This document shows, piece by piece, positions 8,742 to 14,971 of a stretch of 17,862 nt of DNA. Both the position numbers and the translations under genes were made by a program. Source of the stretch: Myxococcales bacterium (GTDB taxonomy: Bacteria > Myxococcota > Polyangia > HGW-17 > SLPX01); NCBI GenBank assembly GCA_007131745.1, contig SLPX01000051.1:1-17862 (forward strand). The letters run 5' to 3'. Position 1 is the first letter of the stretch, and each line of letters begins with the position of its first letter. Under the pieces are notes generated by a model. It was given only the letters and a program-made list of their open reading frames with translations. It was not told the DNA's origin and did no database searches.

Positions 8742-8767
8742 CTTTCCTAAATGGAACCTTCCACCTT

Positions 8768-9679
8768 TTACTCCAAGCTTTCAACCAAGCAAAGACCTAC
8801 TCCGTTGAAATGCACTCCCGAGCGGGCCGCATACTCTACAAAAGCCCTCAAGTTCAAAGAATCCAGCGGCAAGAGTCCACCGTCATTGTAGTAGACCCTG
8901 TTGCCGTTCGCGTCCCTCAAGGGTTGCCCGTTTGCATCCCGCAGATCAGTCAGATCCTGGAGCACAAGATCTTCTTCGGTTACAACTCCATCCTCGTCCG
9001 CGACCGCGGCAAATGCATCAAACCTGAGTTTTTCTCCGCCCGCGGCCAAGGTGTCCCAAAACAGATGGACCGCGTGCGCATAGATAAAAGCCCCAATGGT
9101 CTTGTTGCTCTGAATTGCAATGCCTTTTGTCCCATCTATGCCGTTTATACAATCATGGTAATGAGCCGCAACCGAAAGCCCAAGGCTGAACCGGATACTC
9201 GTGCCATCCCTGGTCGCGACCCCCTCGATGAGATACGATAACCCATCGCGAACCATGCGATCCCAGTCGTCAGGGTCTACATTCCTGTTCTCAGCATCCA
9301 TAGTTGCTTCCAAAAAACTGAACTCAATATCCAATCTCTTGGCGGGCAAACCCGAAATCTCCCCCAAATCCGCGTCCGCTCCTCCTCCGGCTCTCAAATC
9401 CAGACCCACCGGCTCCAAAAACTCCCCCGCGATCCGGCCGCTTGCAGGATCCCTTAAAACCACGTCACCAATCACCACCACGTACTTTGTAAATTCCATG
9501 CTCCACCCGTCCACGAATGCAAGCTCCACGTTTCCCTCATTATGAGGAAAGCCGACCTGGAGAGCTCGGCCGCCTCCCACCACGAGCGCCAGGTCTCCCT
9601 TCCCGGCCGTATCTTCGCTGATACAACCGACCGGCAACAAAAACAGCGACAACAAAAAAGCGCGTAAAAAAAGTTTCAT
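8768..9679 (-). CDS. Secreted lipoprotein, unknown function, paralogous to its upstream neighbour
   Basis: 303 residues. The lipoprotein signal LFLRAFLLSLFLLPVGC has its lipobox Cys at residue 19. The ATG at 9679 overlaps the upstream stop as ATGA, with GGAGGT 5 bases before it; the longer reading to 9829 would lie inside that gene. The mature part includes DGWSMEFTKYVVVIGDVVL, the His-containing AAHYHDC and YAHAVHLFWDTL, and an acidic VADEDGVVTEEDL that looks like a degenerate EF-hand loop (first ligand missing). I do not recognise a named family. It shares two segments with the neighbouring 9676-10539 product (GW...VV.G near the start, and a G.A..D....F....S pattern mid-protein), so the two are probably diverged paralogues. 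Its place in the TonB operon suggests a cell-envelope accessory role, perhaps ligand binding. Confidence 0.85.
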   Translation of the reverse strand: MKLFLRAFLLSLFLLPVGCISEDTAGKGDLALVVGGGRALQVGFPHNEGNVELAFVDGWSMEFTKYVVVIGDVVLRDPASGRIAGEFLEPVGLDLRAGGGADADLGEISGLPAKRLDIEFSFLEATMDAENRNVDPDDWDRMVRDGLSYLIEGVATRDGTSIRFSLGLSVAAHYHDCINGIDGTKGIAIQSNKTIGAFIYAHAVHLFWDTLAAGGEKLRFDAFAAVADEDGVVTEEDLVLQDLTDLRDANGQPLRDANGNRVYYNDGGLLPLDSLNLRAFVEYAARSGVHFNGVGLCLVESLE

Positions 9680-10539
9680 CGAGCACCTCCCTCCTTTCCA
9701 AGAACATAGGAGTAGCGAGATCGCATACCCGACAAAAACGCCAAATACGCCTGACTCTCCTCGTCGATTACAAACCTGGACGATCCGTCTTCCATGGTCA
9801 GCGAAGAAAAATCCACGTTTGCAAACCATCCATCCAGCTTGACACCCAAATAAACCCTCGCTTCACCACCATCAACACTCATAAGAGGAGCTTCAGCAGG
9901 TATCTGCTGAACGATTCTCATTGTGTCCTCATCCGGGATGCTGAAATTACCGATGAACTCAACCGTCTCCTCGTCTTTCACCGCTCTTCCCTTCACAAAC
10001 ACTGTCTCTCCACGCAAAACGTCCACCCCCGCGTTACCCCCGCCCGCGTTGACCCTTCCCGGCGGATGCAGGTGCAATTCAAAAAGCCGAACCGTACCGG
10101 CCACGCCTCTTCGCACCCCCATGTCCAGATAATCATCGGAGAGAAGATCCACTACATACTGTTCTAAAACTTCCCCCAGCACCTCGCCTTTGTCGAACTG
10201 TGCATCGGCGGGACACGCTATCGCACTCTTAATAAAGCCCCCGCCGCCACCTCGATAGGCAAGGGGCACCGCCTCGTTGGAATAGAAATAAATCGGCCCC
10301 ACCACAGCGTAAGCCTCATCCAGCGTTATCGTCCATCCCCGCAGATTGGTGAAAGAACCGGAATTCCCACTTTCGGAAGTCATCCCTCGCACAAAAACCC
10401 GATACTCCACCGGCTCTCCCGCCGTGTCCCCGCATGAAGGAGGGACACCGAAGAGAATCGCCCACGCAACAAACAATCCGACAAGAAAACCCGCCCACTC
10501 TGATCTTCCTACTTCTATTGGTTGATTACTCTTTCTCAT
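9676..10539 (-). CDS. Secreted protein of unknown function, paralogue of the downstream lipoprotein
   Basis: 287 residues. The N-terminus has a hydrophobic export segment (GFLVGLFVAWAILFGV) followed by PPSCGD. The Cys could be lipidated, but the lipobox is poor, so a plain secretory signal is also possible. The mature part begins VEYRVFVRGMTSE and contains RGWTITLDEAYAVVGPIYFY, LFELHLHPPG, and VKGRAVKDEETVEFIGNFSI. The first and last resemble DGWSMEFTKYVVVIGDVVL and IEGVATRDGTSIRFSLGLSV in the next protein. No known domain is recognised. The start is supported by AGGGAG 5 bases before the ATG and by a gap of only 9 bases from the upstream stop. Downstream overlap is ATGA. Probably exported and working with the neighbouring lipoproteins and receptor. 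Confidence 0.85.
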   Translation of the reverse strand: MRKSNQPIEVGRSEWAGFLVGLFVAWAILFGVPPSCGDTAGEPVEYRVFVRGMTSESGNSGSFTNLRGWTITLDEAYAVVGPIYFYSNEAVPLAYRGGGGGFIKSAIACPADAQFDKGEVLGEVLEQYVVDLLSDDYLDMGVRRGVAGTVRLFELHLHPPGRVNAGGGNAGVDVLRGETVFVKGRAVKDEETVEFIGNFSIPDEDTMRIVQQIPAEAPLMSVDGGEARVYLGVKLDGWFANVDFSSLTMEDGSSRFVIDEESQAYLAFLSGMRSRYSYVLGKEGGAR

Positions 10540-10548
10540 GTCAACTCC

Positions 10549-11523
10549 CTAATGATCGTGTCCCCTGAACCGGATCAGCAATGTCACGGTTCGGTTTTCG
10601 CCTTCTGAAAACTCGATCACATGCGGCACCCTCTCATGCACGTGAGTATGAACGTGATAATGCTCAACCCAGTCCTCCGGACACATCCCGTTAGGAGTTC
10701 CGCCTCCCAAGGTAATTTCCTCCCCGGTTTCATCCAGAACCCGGCTCAACTCTCCCGCTGTATCCAGGAAAATCACGTAATCCCCCGACTCAGGCACCGG
10801 AAAACGAAGGTACGCGGCCGATCCGGCGGGCAACACGGCCTGAACGATCTCGTCCAGATGAGCGTGGTCCGCCTGGGTCAATGCATCGTCGAAACTTGAC
10901 GCAGCTTCTTCATTATGAACTTCATCTTCTGCATACATGATGCACGCCTGCTCGGGAAACGGGTTCACCTCCACGCACATCAATGCATCTTCAGGATCCT
11001 GCCCGTGGAAACGGTCGCAAACACATTCTCCATTCTCCAGGTATCCATGTCCCCCGCAATCCTCCCCGCTGATCGGCTCACAAAAAGCCTTGCCGCCTTC
11101 TTCCCGACACACATTGGACGTCCCGCAAGGTTTTTCCGCAAGATGCCCATCCACGCAGTAGTGAGCTGTGTTGTGATCACAAAAAGCATCTCCTTCATCA
11201 CAATGCTCATTCATATCAACGCAATGAGCTTTGTGATCATCTGTTTCCACACAGCTCAAACCATGCTGGCCACAGTCCGTTCCCCAGTGAAAATGAGGAT
11301 CCATCCCGTGAACCACGTGGCACCATTGGATCCGGTCGCCCACACATTGTTCCCAGCCGTCCCTCTCTTCTGTACACTCGAAACCGTTGTCATTTTCATT
11401 TCCATTCTCTTTCGAGGAATCATCTCCACATCCGGCAGCCCCGGTTAAAACCATCACAACTCCAAAAACCGCAATTACAACCATGCTATTCGACTTGAAG
11501 AGATCTTTTACGACTTTTTTCAT
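10549..11523 (-). CDS. His- and Cys-rich lipoprotein, first gene of the TonB operon
   Basis: 324 residues. Lipoprotein signal ends LTGAAGC (Cys 32), then an Asn/Glu/Ser/Asp linker. Two Cys modules follow (about 49-100 and 105-150), each with about five to six Cys; the second has CDHNTAHYCVDG. An EGF-like segment comes next (CGGHGYLENGECVC), then a beta-type domain (AYLRFPVPESGDYVIFLDT) and a tail with the alternating run HYHVHTHVH and a final RGHDH. By eye there are about 18 Cys besides the lipid Cys and about two dozen His. The Cys modules resemble disulfide repeats common in delta-proteobacterial lipoproteins; the His string is a plausible Zn, Ni or Cu site. AAGGAG lies about 7 bases before the ATG. 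As leader of the operon it may capture a metal at the cell surface for the receptor; that is inference. Confidence 0.88.
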   Translation of the reverse strand: MKKVVKDLFKSNSMVVIAVFGVVMVLTGAAGCGDDSSKENGNENDNGFECTEERDGWEQCVGDRIQWCHVVHGMDPHFHWGTDCGQHGLSCVETDDHKAHCVDMNEHCDEGDAFCDHNTAHYCVDGHLAEKPCGTSNVCREEGGKAFCEPISGEDCGGHGYLENGECVCDRFHGQDPEDALMCVEVNPFPEQACIMYAEDEVHNEEAASSFDDALTQADHAHLDEIVQAVLPAGSAAYLRFPVPESGDYVIFLDTAGELSRVLDETGEEITLGGGTPNGMCPEDWVEHYHVHTHVHERVPHVIEFSEGENRTVTLLIRFRGHDH

Positions 11524-11735
11524 CTTTTTTCTCCTTTTTCCTCTCTAATTTTTTGGTCATACCTGACCCGGACATTCAGCCGGCACGCACAAAGCGCCCA
11601 GGCACTGTTACGCGAAATGCGAAAAAACAGCGCTCCCCATGTGGACCGACAACACGACAACGCGTCGACACAACACCACGGGTGATCACACAACTCCGCG
11701 TGCGCTCCATTCACTAGGATGTAATTTGTTCTTCC
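11524..11735. other. Operon upstream region, no gene and no clear promoter
   Basis: About 210 bases between the ribosome binding site of the His/Cys-rich lipoprotein gene and the terminator of the preceding gene. No convincing -35/-10 pair was found by eye on the minus strand. The stretch 11650-11697 holds four copies of a GTTGTG/GTTGTC-like word on the minus strand and a TGATCA palindrome. These are possible regulator sites but could be chance. A 64-residue open frame here (11520-11714) has no coding character. Confidence 0.4.
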
Positions 11736-11781
11736 AAAAAAATTTTCCGCTGCTGCTCATCAAATTGATCAGCAGCGAAAA
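11736..11781 (-). terminator. Rho-independent terminator of the 165-residue gene
   Basis: On the minus strand, 10 bases after the stop of the upstream gene, CGCTGCTG (11770-11777) pairs with CAGCAGCG (11748-11755) around an inner ATCAA/TTGAT palindrome. It is followed by seven T (complement of 11736-11742). Outer AAAA/TTTT pairs extend the stem. It separates the 165-residue gene from the TonB operon, so the operon should have its own promoter. Confidence 0.82.
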
Positions 11782-11790
11782 CACGAAGGC

Positions 11791-12288
11791 TCAAACAGGA
11801 GGTGAGTTTTTGGGCGCGGTGAACAGGAAAATTTTCGAAGATGCGAACATCCTTCCTGAATCCGACACCACCTCGAGGTCCAAAGAGTCGACAACTCCGA
11901 AGATGAAATACCGGGATTTATTTTCGTACTGTTCGGTAAGACAATCCTCGAAATGACAGTAATGAGTGTTAAAAGACCCGTGTCCGTCCCTGGATTCAAT
12001 CCAGGCCACGGTGTCGAAAACAGCATGCGGGCCGAGTGAATTCACCCGCAAGGATTCCCCGATTATCCGACCGTACTGATCATCGTTTTCCTTGTTGCAT
12101 CCATGAATCCCCTGACGATGACCGCTCTCGTGATTGACCACATGCGTGACAGAGGAAAAGTGAAGAAAAACCGAGATGATCCGAACCCCTAAAAGGGCTA
12201 CAAGACCAGCGCTCAAGATCTTTTTGACTCTCTTTTTCCTCGGGCAAAAATTCATCTTAACGAGTAACCAGACATGTCCGACATACAT
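11791..12288 (-). CDS. Small membrane-anchored or secreted His-containing protein, unknown function
   Basis: 165 residues and not recognised. A basic N-terminus (PRKKRVKKILSAG) leads into one hydrophobic segment (LVALLGVRIISVFLHF), so it is probably exported or anchored in the inner membrane. The rest has NHESGHRQGIHGC, GPHAVFDTV, RDGHGSFNTHYCHFEDC and a beta-type end. Support that it is real: a good promoter 32 bases upstream, a strong terminator just after the stop, and composition like the neighbouring secreted proteins. There is only a weak ribosome binding site (AAGAA) before the ATG at 12288; an internal ATG at 12255 gives a tighter signal-anchor. Its histidines suggest a link with the adjacent TonB locus, but it is a separate transcript. 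Confidence 0.68.
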   Translation of the reverse strand: MYVGHVWLLVKMNFCPRKKRVKKILSAGLVALLGVRIISVFLHFSSVTHVVNHESGHRQGIHGCNKENDDQYGRIIGESLRVNSLGPHAVFDTVAWIESRDGHGSFNTHYCHFEDCLTEQYENKSRYFIFGVVDSLDLEVVSDSGRMFASSKIFLFTAPKNSPPV

Positions 12289-12319
12289 TCAATTTCTTAA
12301 AAACGCATCGCTGCCAAAT

Positions 12320-12348
12320 TTTATAATCCGAAACCATAAACCCTGCAA
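12320..12348 (-). promoter_or_regulatory. Sigma70-type promoter of the 165-residue gene
   Basis: On the minus strand TTGCAG (12343-12348), a 17-base spacer, and TATAAA (12320-12325). The predicted start is near 12313, leaving a 5' leader of about 25 bases to the ATG at 12288. Spacing is ideal and the -10 matches 5 of 6 consensus bases. Confidence 0.65.
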
Positions 12349-12551
12349 CCGAATATTTGTTCCATCCTGATCGTTACAAACTTTTACATCTCACTCTCCA
12401 ATTCTCTCATTCTTCTCCATTCGCCATTCGGTCCGATCCCGTTTTCGTAATGTCGGCTCGAATGAGCAATTACTGAGCCGATTATTGGAAAAAGTTTTTT
12501 CACTCACCGGCCAAGCAGGTTTTTGTTTGCCGGGCGTCGTCTCCATAGTTT

Positions 12552-12568
12552 AGGCCGGTGGCCGGCCT
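12552..12568. repeat. Short G+C-rich inverted repeat
   Basis: AGGCCGG and CCGGCCT form a perfect 7-base stem around TGG. There is no T-run on either side, so it is not a standard terminator. It may be a REP-like element or remnant of a mobile sequence. Confidence 0.6.
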
Positions 12569-12587
12569 GCAAGCTGCAATTGCCGAT

Positions 12588-12625
12588 GTTCTGAATCCCC
12601 TTTTATTACGGGGTATCAGCTTTCC
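12588..12625 (-). other. Single CRISPR-repeat-like hairpin (speculative)
   Basis: On the minus strand a 38-base stretch runs from GGAAAGCTGATACCCC through GTAATAAAA to GGGGATTCAGAAC. Length, a four-base C/G stem, and an A/C-ending tail recall CRISPR repeats. Only one copy is present and no cas gene is in the window, so this is at best an orphan unit and may be an unrelated hairpin. Confidence 0.15.
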
Positions 12626-12694
12626 ATTTTTGAAATAGCTGTTACGCTTTACGTACACGCTCCCACCTTTGGAGACCGCCGGTCGATCTGCGTA

Positions 12695-12744
12695 ATCAAA
12701 ACGCGAACACTCTTTGAAGTATCGAAACAACTTCCGCTTAATCT
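12695..12744 (-). pseudogene. mazF 3'-end remnant; downstream copy of the 50-base direct repeat
   Basis: By eye 47 of 50 bases match 14324-14373, the 3' end of the intact mazF. On the minus strand it still reads AEVVSILQRVFAF and a stop, against SEVVSILQRMFAF and a stop in the toxin. The frame closes just upstream (TAA), so only about 13 codons remain. It lies 20 bases past the stop of the ATPase gene, so the ATPase gene sits exactly between two mazF tails. Confidence 0.85.
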
Positions 12745-12763
12745 GTGCAACATATAACATCTC

Positions 12764-14131
12764 TCACAACCCGGCCAGGATGACTTTCAGGTTGAACAAT
12801 AAGTACTGCGGAAGACTGAGAAGTCGATAGCGCACTCCATCCCCCAGGGTCGTCTTGACATCAACCGTCATGACGCTGGGCGGGTTGGCGTCAATGCGGA
12901 CCGCCAAATCGAGCCGCTTGTCGAAGACAAACTGGTGTAGGCTCTTCATGCTTCCCGCGGAACCGGACTTTAGCTCAAGAGGAATGATGCGCCCATGCAT
13001 TTCAACGAGATGATCGATCTCGCCCGGACGTCCGCCTTCCCGTTGCCAATAGAAGAGTTCCGACGGATCCCCATCGTGGGCGCCGAGGTGGCGGAGCTGC
13101 TGCACAGTGAGCTGTTCGGATATTTTCGACCGTAGCGCAGGGACGAGCTCGTCGAGCCGGGGAAAAGTTGGGGTTGCGGGCGTATCCACGAGAGCATGCA
13201 GTAGCCCGACATCGAGGAGCCCCACTTTGCGGAATTTGTCTTTGGCTTCGGCCGCCAACGGAATACCGTTTCCGGCCGAAAAGGTAACATTCTGGCAAAT
13301 CCTTGCCTTTACAAGCAACTCCAAAGCAGCCTTCACCTGCCGGTGGACGGTGTTTGCAGCGACCTTGGAGAAGACGAACTTCCCGCCAAGTTGATGAGCG
13401 ACTGCGCGCAGCACCTTGTCGAGCATGTCAGCGGACATCCTTCCCGAGTATTTGGAAAAATCCGCCCGATACGTCGCCATTAACTGCCGCTGCGCTGAGC
13501 GGATCGACTCGCTCGTCCTCCCCTCTACATCCAAAGAAGCTATCCACGGCATACCGCCGGTCATGGCGAAGCGCTCCATCCAAAGGGCACCCTGTTCGTG
13601 AACCACAGACTCCAAAGTTGAGGCAGGACGCCATTCAGACAGCCGCTCCAGCAGCAAATCCTGTCCATGTGCAAAGAGAAACTCATCAAAGCCCAGCGGA
13701 TTGAGGTTGTAAAAGCCGACGCGGCCCACGGGCATGCTGAAGTCGTGTTCGCTAAGAGCAAAATCCAGCAGCGATCCGGCGGCCACAACCGGCAGTTCGG
13801 GAAGCTTTTCTGCAAACCACCTCAGCTTGGCAAACCCTGCTCCAAAAGCCTGGATCTCATCGAGAAACAACAAGATCGAAGTTGGTTCCAACCGGTAACC
13901 AAGCCTCATCCCGACCCGTTCCAGAATCCTTTTCGGAGAGTTGTCCACAAAACAATCGGCCCAGGCGGGATCGTACTCGAAGTTGAGTTCAATGAGCTTG
14001 AGGTCCACGCGCCGGACGAGGTCACGAACAAGCCAAGTCTTACCCACCTGGCGCGCACCGCGAAGAACCAGTGGTTTTCGCCCGGAAGATTTGATCCAGT
14101 TCAAAAGATCAGATGCAGCAGACCGTTCCAT
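12764..14131 (-). CDS. AAA ATPase with DUF4143 C-terminal domain
   Basis: 455-residue member of the widespread ATP-binding family pairing a P-loop AAA domain with DUF4143. Seen: Walker A in LVLRGARQVGKTW (about 20-32), Walker B SILLFLDEIQAFG, sensor-like VVAAGSLLDFAL, the family segment NLNPLGFDEFLFA, and a C-terminal PD-(D/E)xK-like set: GEIDHLVE followed by IIPLELKSG. Cellular role is not established for the family; it is common in accessory regions. The start at 14131 is preferred because a near-consensus promoter ends 6 bases before it, which would make the mRNA leaderless, and there is no ribosome binding site. The reading from 14215 would start upstream of that promoter. Flanked by direct repeats of the mazF 3' end, a sign of insertion or duplication. 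Confidence 0.92.
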   Translation of the reverse strand: MERSAASDLLNWIKSSGRKPLVLRGARQVGKTWLVRDLVRRVDLKLIELNFEYDPAWADCFVDNSPKRILERVGMRLGYRLEPTSILLFLDEIQAFGAGFAKLRWFAEKLPELPVVAAGSLLDFALSEHDFSMPVGRVGFYNLNPLGFDEFLFAHGQDLLLERLSEWRPASTLESVVHEQGALWMERFAMTGGMPWIASLDVEGRTSESIRSAQRQLMATYRADFSKYSGRMSADMLDKVLRAVAHQLGGKFVFSKVAANTVHRQVKAALELLVKARICQNVTFSAGNGIPLAAEAKDKFRKVGLLDVGLLHALVDTPATPTFPRLDELVPALRSKISEQLTVQQLRHLGAHDGDPSELFYWQREGGRPGEIDHLVEMHGRIIPLELKSGSAGSMKSLHQFVFDKRLDLAVRIDANPPSVMTVDVKTTLGDGVRYRLLSLPQYLLFNLKVILAGL

Positions 14132-14137
14132 AGTGAA

Positions 14138-14166
14138 ATTGTAAAAAACAACGCGTTGTTTGTCAA
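14138..14166 (-). promoter_or_regulatory. Near-consensus promoter for the ATPase gene, leaderless start predicted
   Basis: Minus strand TTGACA (14161-14166), a 17-base spacer, TACAAT (14138-14143). Six bases separate the -10 from the ATG at 14131, so transcription should start at or next to the A of the ATG. The -35 is perfect and the -10 matches 5 of 6. Confidence 0.78.
14146..14161. promoter_or_regulatory. 16-base palindromic operator inside the promoter spacer
   Basis: AAACAACGCGTTGTTT is a perfect palindrome lying between the -35 and -10 of the ATPase promoter, where a bound repressor would block RNA polymerase. Its 10-base core CAACGCGTTG occurs again at 14182-14191, centre to centre 33 bases away, about three helical turns. 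The repressor is not identified. Confidence 0.7.
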
Positions 14167-14181
14167 CTCTGATGCGATTTT

Positions 14182-14191
14182 CAACGCGTTG
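14182..14191. promoter_or_regulatory. Second copy of the CAACGCGTTG operator core
   Basis: Perfect 10-base palindrome upstream of the -35, identical to the core of the spacer operator and on the same helix face by spacing. It probably allows cooperative binding of the same regulator. Confidence 0.55.
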
Positions 14192-14323
14192 TTTTTGCGC
14201 CAATCCAGGACCCATGGATCCTTTGTAGTGGCGACCTCTGCTCCGAGGGTTGTGGTAGCCGGTGCCCCCCTCCCTGATCTCTTGCTAAGCCTTGACGCAA
14301 CATCATAGCAGCAGGGGCCTGAT

Positions 14324-14373
14324 ATCAAAACGCGAACATTCTTTGAAGTATCGAAACAACTTCCGATTGATCT
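14324..14373. repeat. Upstream copy of the 50-base direct repeat (mazF 3' end)
   Basis: Covers the last codons and stop of mazF and matches 12695-12744 at 47 of 50 bases by eye. The two copies are offset by 1,629 bases and bracket the ATPase gene with its promoter. An element that inserts at the 3' end of a gene while restoring that end would leave this pattern; no integrase is seen. Confidence 0.9.
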
Positions 14374-14654
14374 TTTGCGCCAATGGCACCGATTTTCTTT
14401 ACAAGCCGTGCTTTGTCTATTGTTCGTATCTGATCCAGGACAATTTGCCCTTTCTTTTTTTGAAAAGTGCAGGAAACCCGAGTGGGATATTCTTTTCGGG
14501 CAGTCGTCATCGGGGCGATTATCACAGTTTGTATGTTACGATTCATTTCATCGGGCGATATCACCAAACAAGGTCTGGTCTTTTGAATTTCCGACCCGAC
14601 GGTAGGGTCAAGATTTACCAGAAAAACGTCAAAACGCTTGACTACCATTGCCAT
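14325..14654 (-). CDS. mazF: MazF/PemK-family endoribonuclease toxin
   Basis: 109-residue toxin that cleaves mRNA when its antitoxin is lost. Family signatures in order: RFDVFLVNLDPTVGSEIQK, TRPCLVISPDEMN, VIIAPMTTARKEYPTRV, GQIVLDQIRTIDKARLV, then IGAI and a short C-terminal helix EVVSILQRM. The core Arg and Thr expected at the active site (TRP, PMTT) are present, so it looks intact. The start overlaps the antitoxin gene; ATG at 14654 or at 14648 both fit. It overlaps mazE by 13 bases, the usual antitoxin-first order. Its 3' end is the source of the 50-base repeat flanking the ATPase gene. Confidence 0.95.
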   Translation of the reverse strand: MAMVVKRFDVFLVNLDPTVGSEIQKTRPCLVISPDEMNRNIQTVIIAPMTTARKEYPTRVSCTFQKKKGQIVLDQIRTIDKARLVKKIGAIGAKDQSEVVSILQRMFAF

Positions 14655-14896
14655 TCTGCTTCATCCCATGAATGCGAAAGGTTATCGTCAATGACAGGTT
14701 CGTCATGACCATTTTCCCCCATAGCTTTGAACGCATCGTCCCAACCCTCACGAACACCCTCAACAGGTCGAATAATTATTTTGTCTTTTTCAACCTGGAT
14801 TTCCACGTCATCGATAATGCCGGTTTGATCGAGGATAGGTTTTGGAATACGCAAGCCTTGAGAATTGCCGATTTTTATTACACGCGCTCTCATCAT
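14642..14896 (-). CDS. mazE: MazE-type antitoxin, AbrB/SpoVT fold
   Basis: 84 residues. The N-terminal swapped-hairpin DNA-binding domain reads VIKIGNSQGLRIPKPIL and IQVEKDKIIIRPV (about 6-46). The C-terminal half is acidic and Trp-rich (DEAEWQW), as expected for the part that wraps the toxin. Two ATG codons lie in tandem (14896, 14893); AAGGAG is 4 and 7 bases upstream, so the second has the better spacing. Partner of the overlapping mazF. It probably represses its own promoter through the TGTAAT/ATTACA sites just upstream. A duplicate of codons for DAFKAMGENGHDEP lies at 14972-15014. Confidence 0.94.
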   Translation of the reverse strand: MMRARVIKIGNSQGLRIPKPILDQTGIIDDVEIQVEKDKIIIRPVEGVREGWDDAFKAMGENGHDEPVIDDNLSHSWDEAEWQW

Positions 14897-14915
14897 ACTT
14901 CTCCTTTACCACCCA

Positions 14916-14954
14916 ATGTAATTACATTGTTATTACATCGTTATGGAAAGTCAA
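14916..14954 (-). promoter_or_regulatory. mazEF promoter and autoregulatory operator
   Basis: Minus strand: -35 TTGACT (14949-14954), a 17-base spacer, -10 AACAAT (14926-14931). The predicted start falls in the perfect palindrome ATGTAATTACAT (14916-14927), and a further ATTACA half-site (14932-14937, plus strand) overlaps the spacer. This layout is typical of MazE/AbrB-type autorepression. The -10 is weak (4 of 6). Confidence 0.6.
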
Positions 14955-14971
14955 GTGGTTCTTGCATTCAG

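Larger units (their letters stand above)
12349..12694. other. Intergenic stretch with hairpins, no credible gene
   Basis: About 350 bases without a convincing gene. An 86-residue minus-strand frame covering 12500-12760 lacks family resemblance and runs through the mazF 3'-end repeat in a different frame, so it is taken as chance. The stretch contains a G+C-rich palindrome (12552-12568) and a CCCC/GGGG hairpin (12597-12613), listed separately. No tRNA-like or other known RNA pattern was recognised. Confidence 0.5.

Noticed and set aside
8840..8990. EF-hand calcium site in the 303-residue lipoprotein
   Set aside because: The loop VADEDGVVTEED lacks the first acidic ligand and there is no second EF-hand; kept only as a degenerate resemblance.
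11520..11714. 64-residue minus-strand open frame upstream of the lipoprotein gene
   Set aside because: Cys/Trp-rich chance composition, no ribosome binding site, and it ends inside the real gene's start region.
12080..12155. HESGHRQGIH in the 165-residue protein as a zinc metalloprotease motif
   Set aside because: It matches HExxH, but the third His is one residue too early for the metzincin pattern, and the motif lies right after the membrane segment of a very small protein with no protease fold around it.
12500..12760. 86-residue minus-strand open frame
   Set aside because: No recognisable domain; it reads through the mazF-tail repeat in a different frame and across two hairpins.
12695..14373. 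Insertion sequence or transposon
   Set aside because: Direct repeats are present, but there is no transposase, integrase or terminal inverted repeat within the unit.
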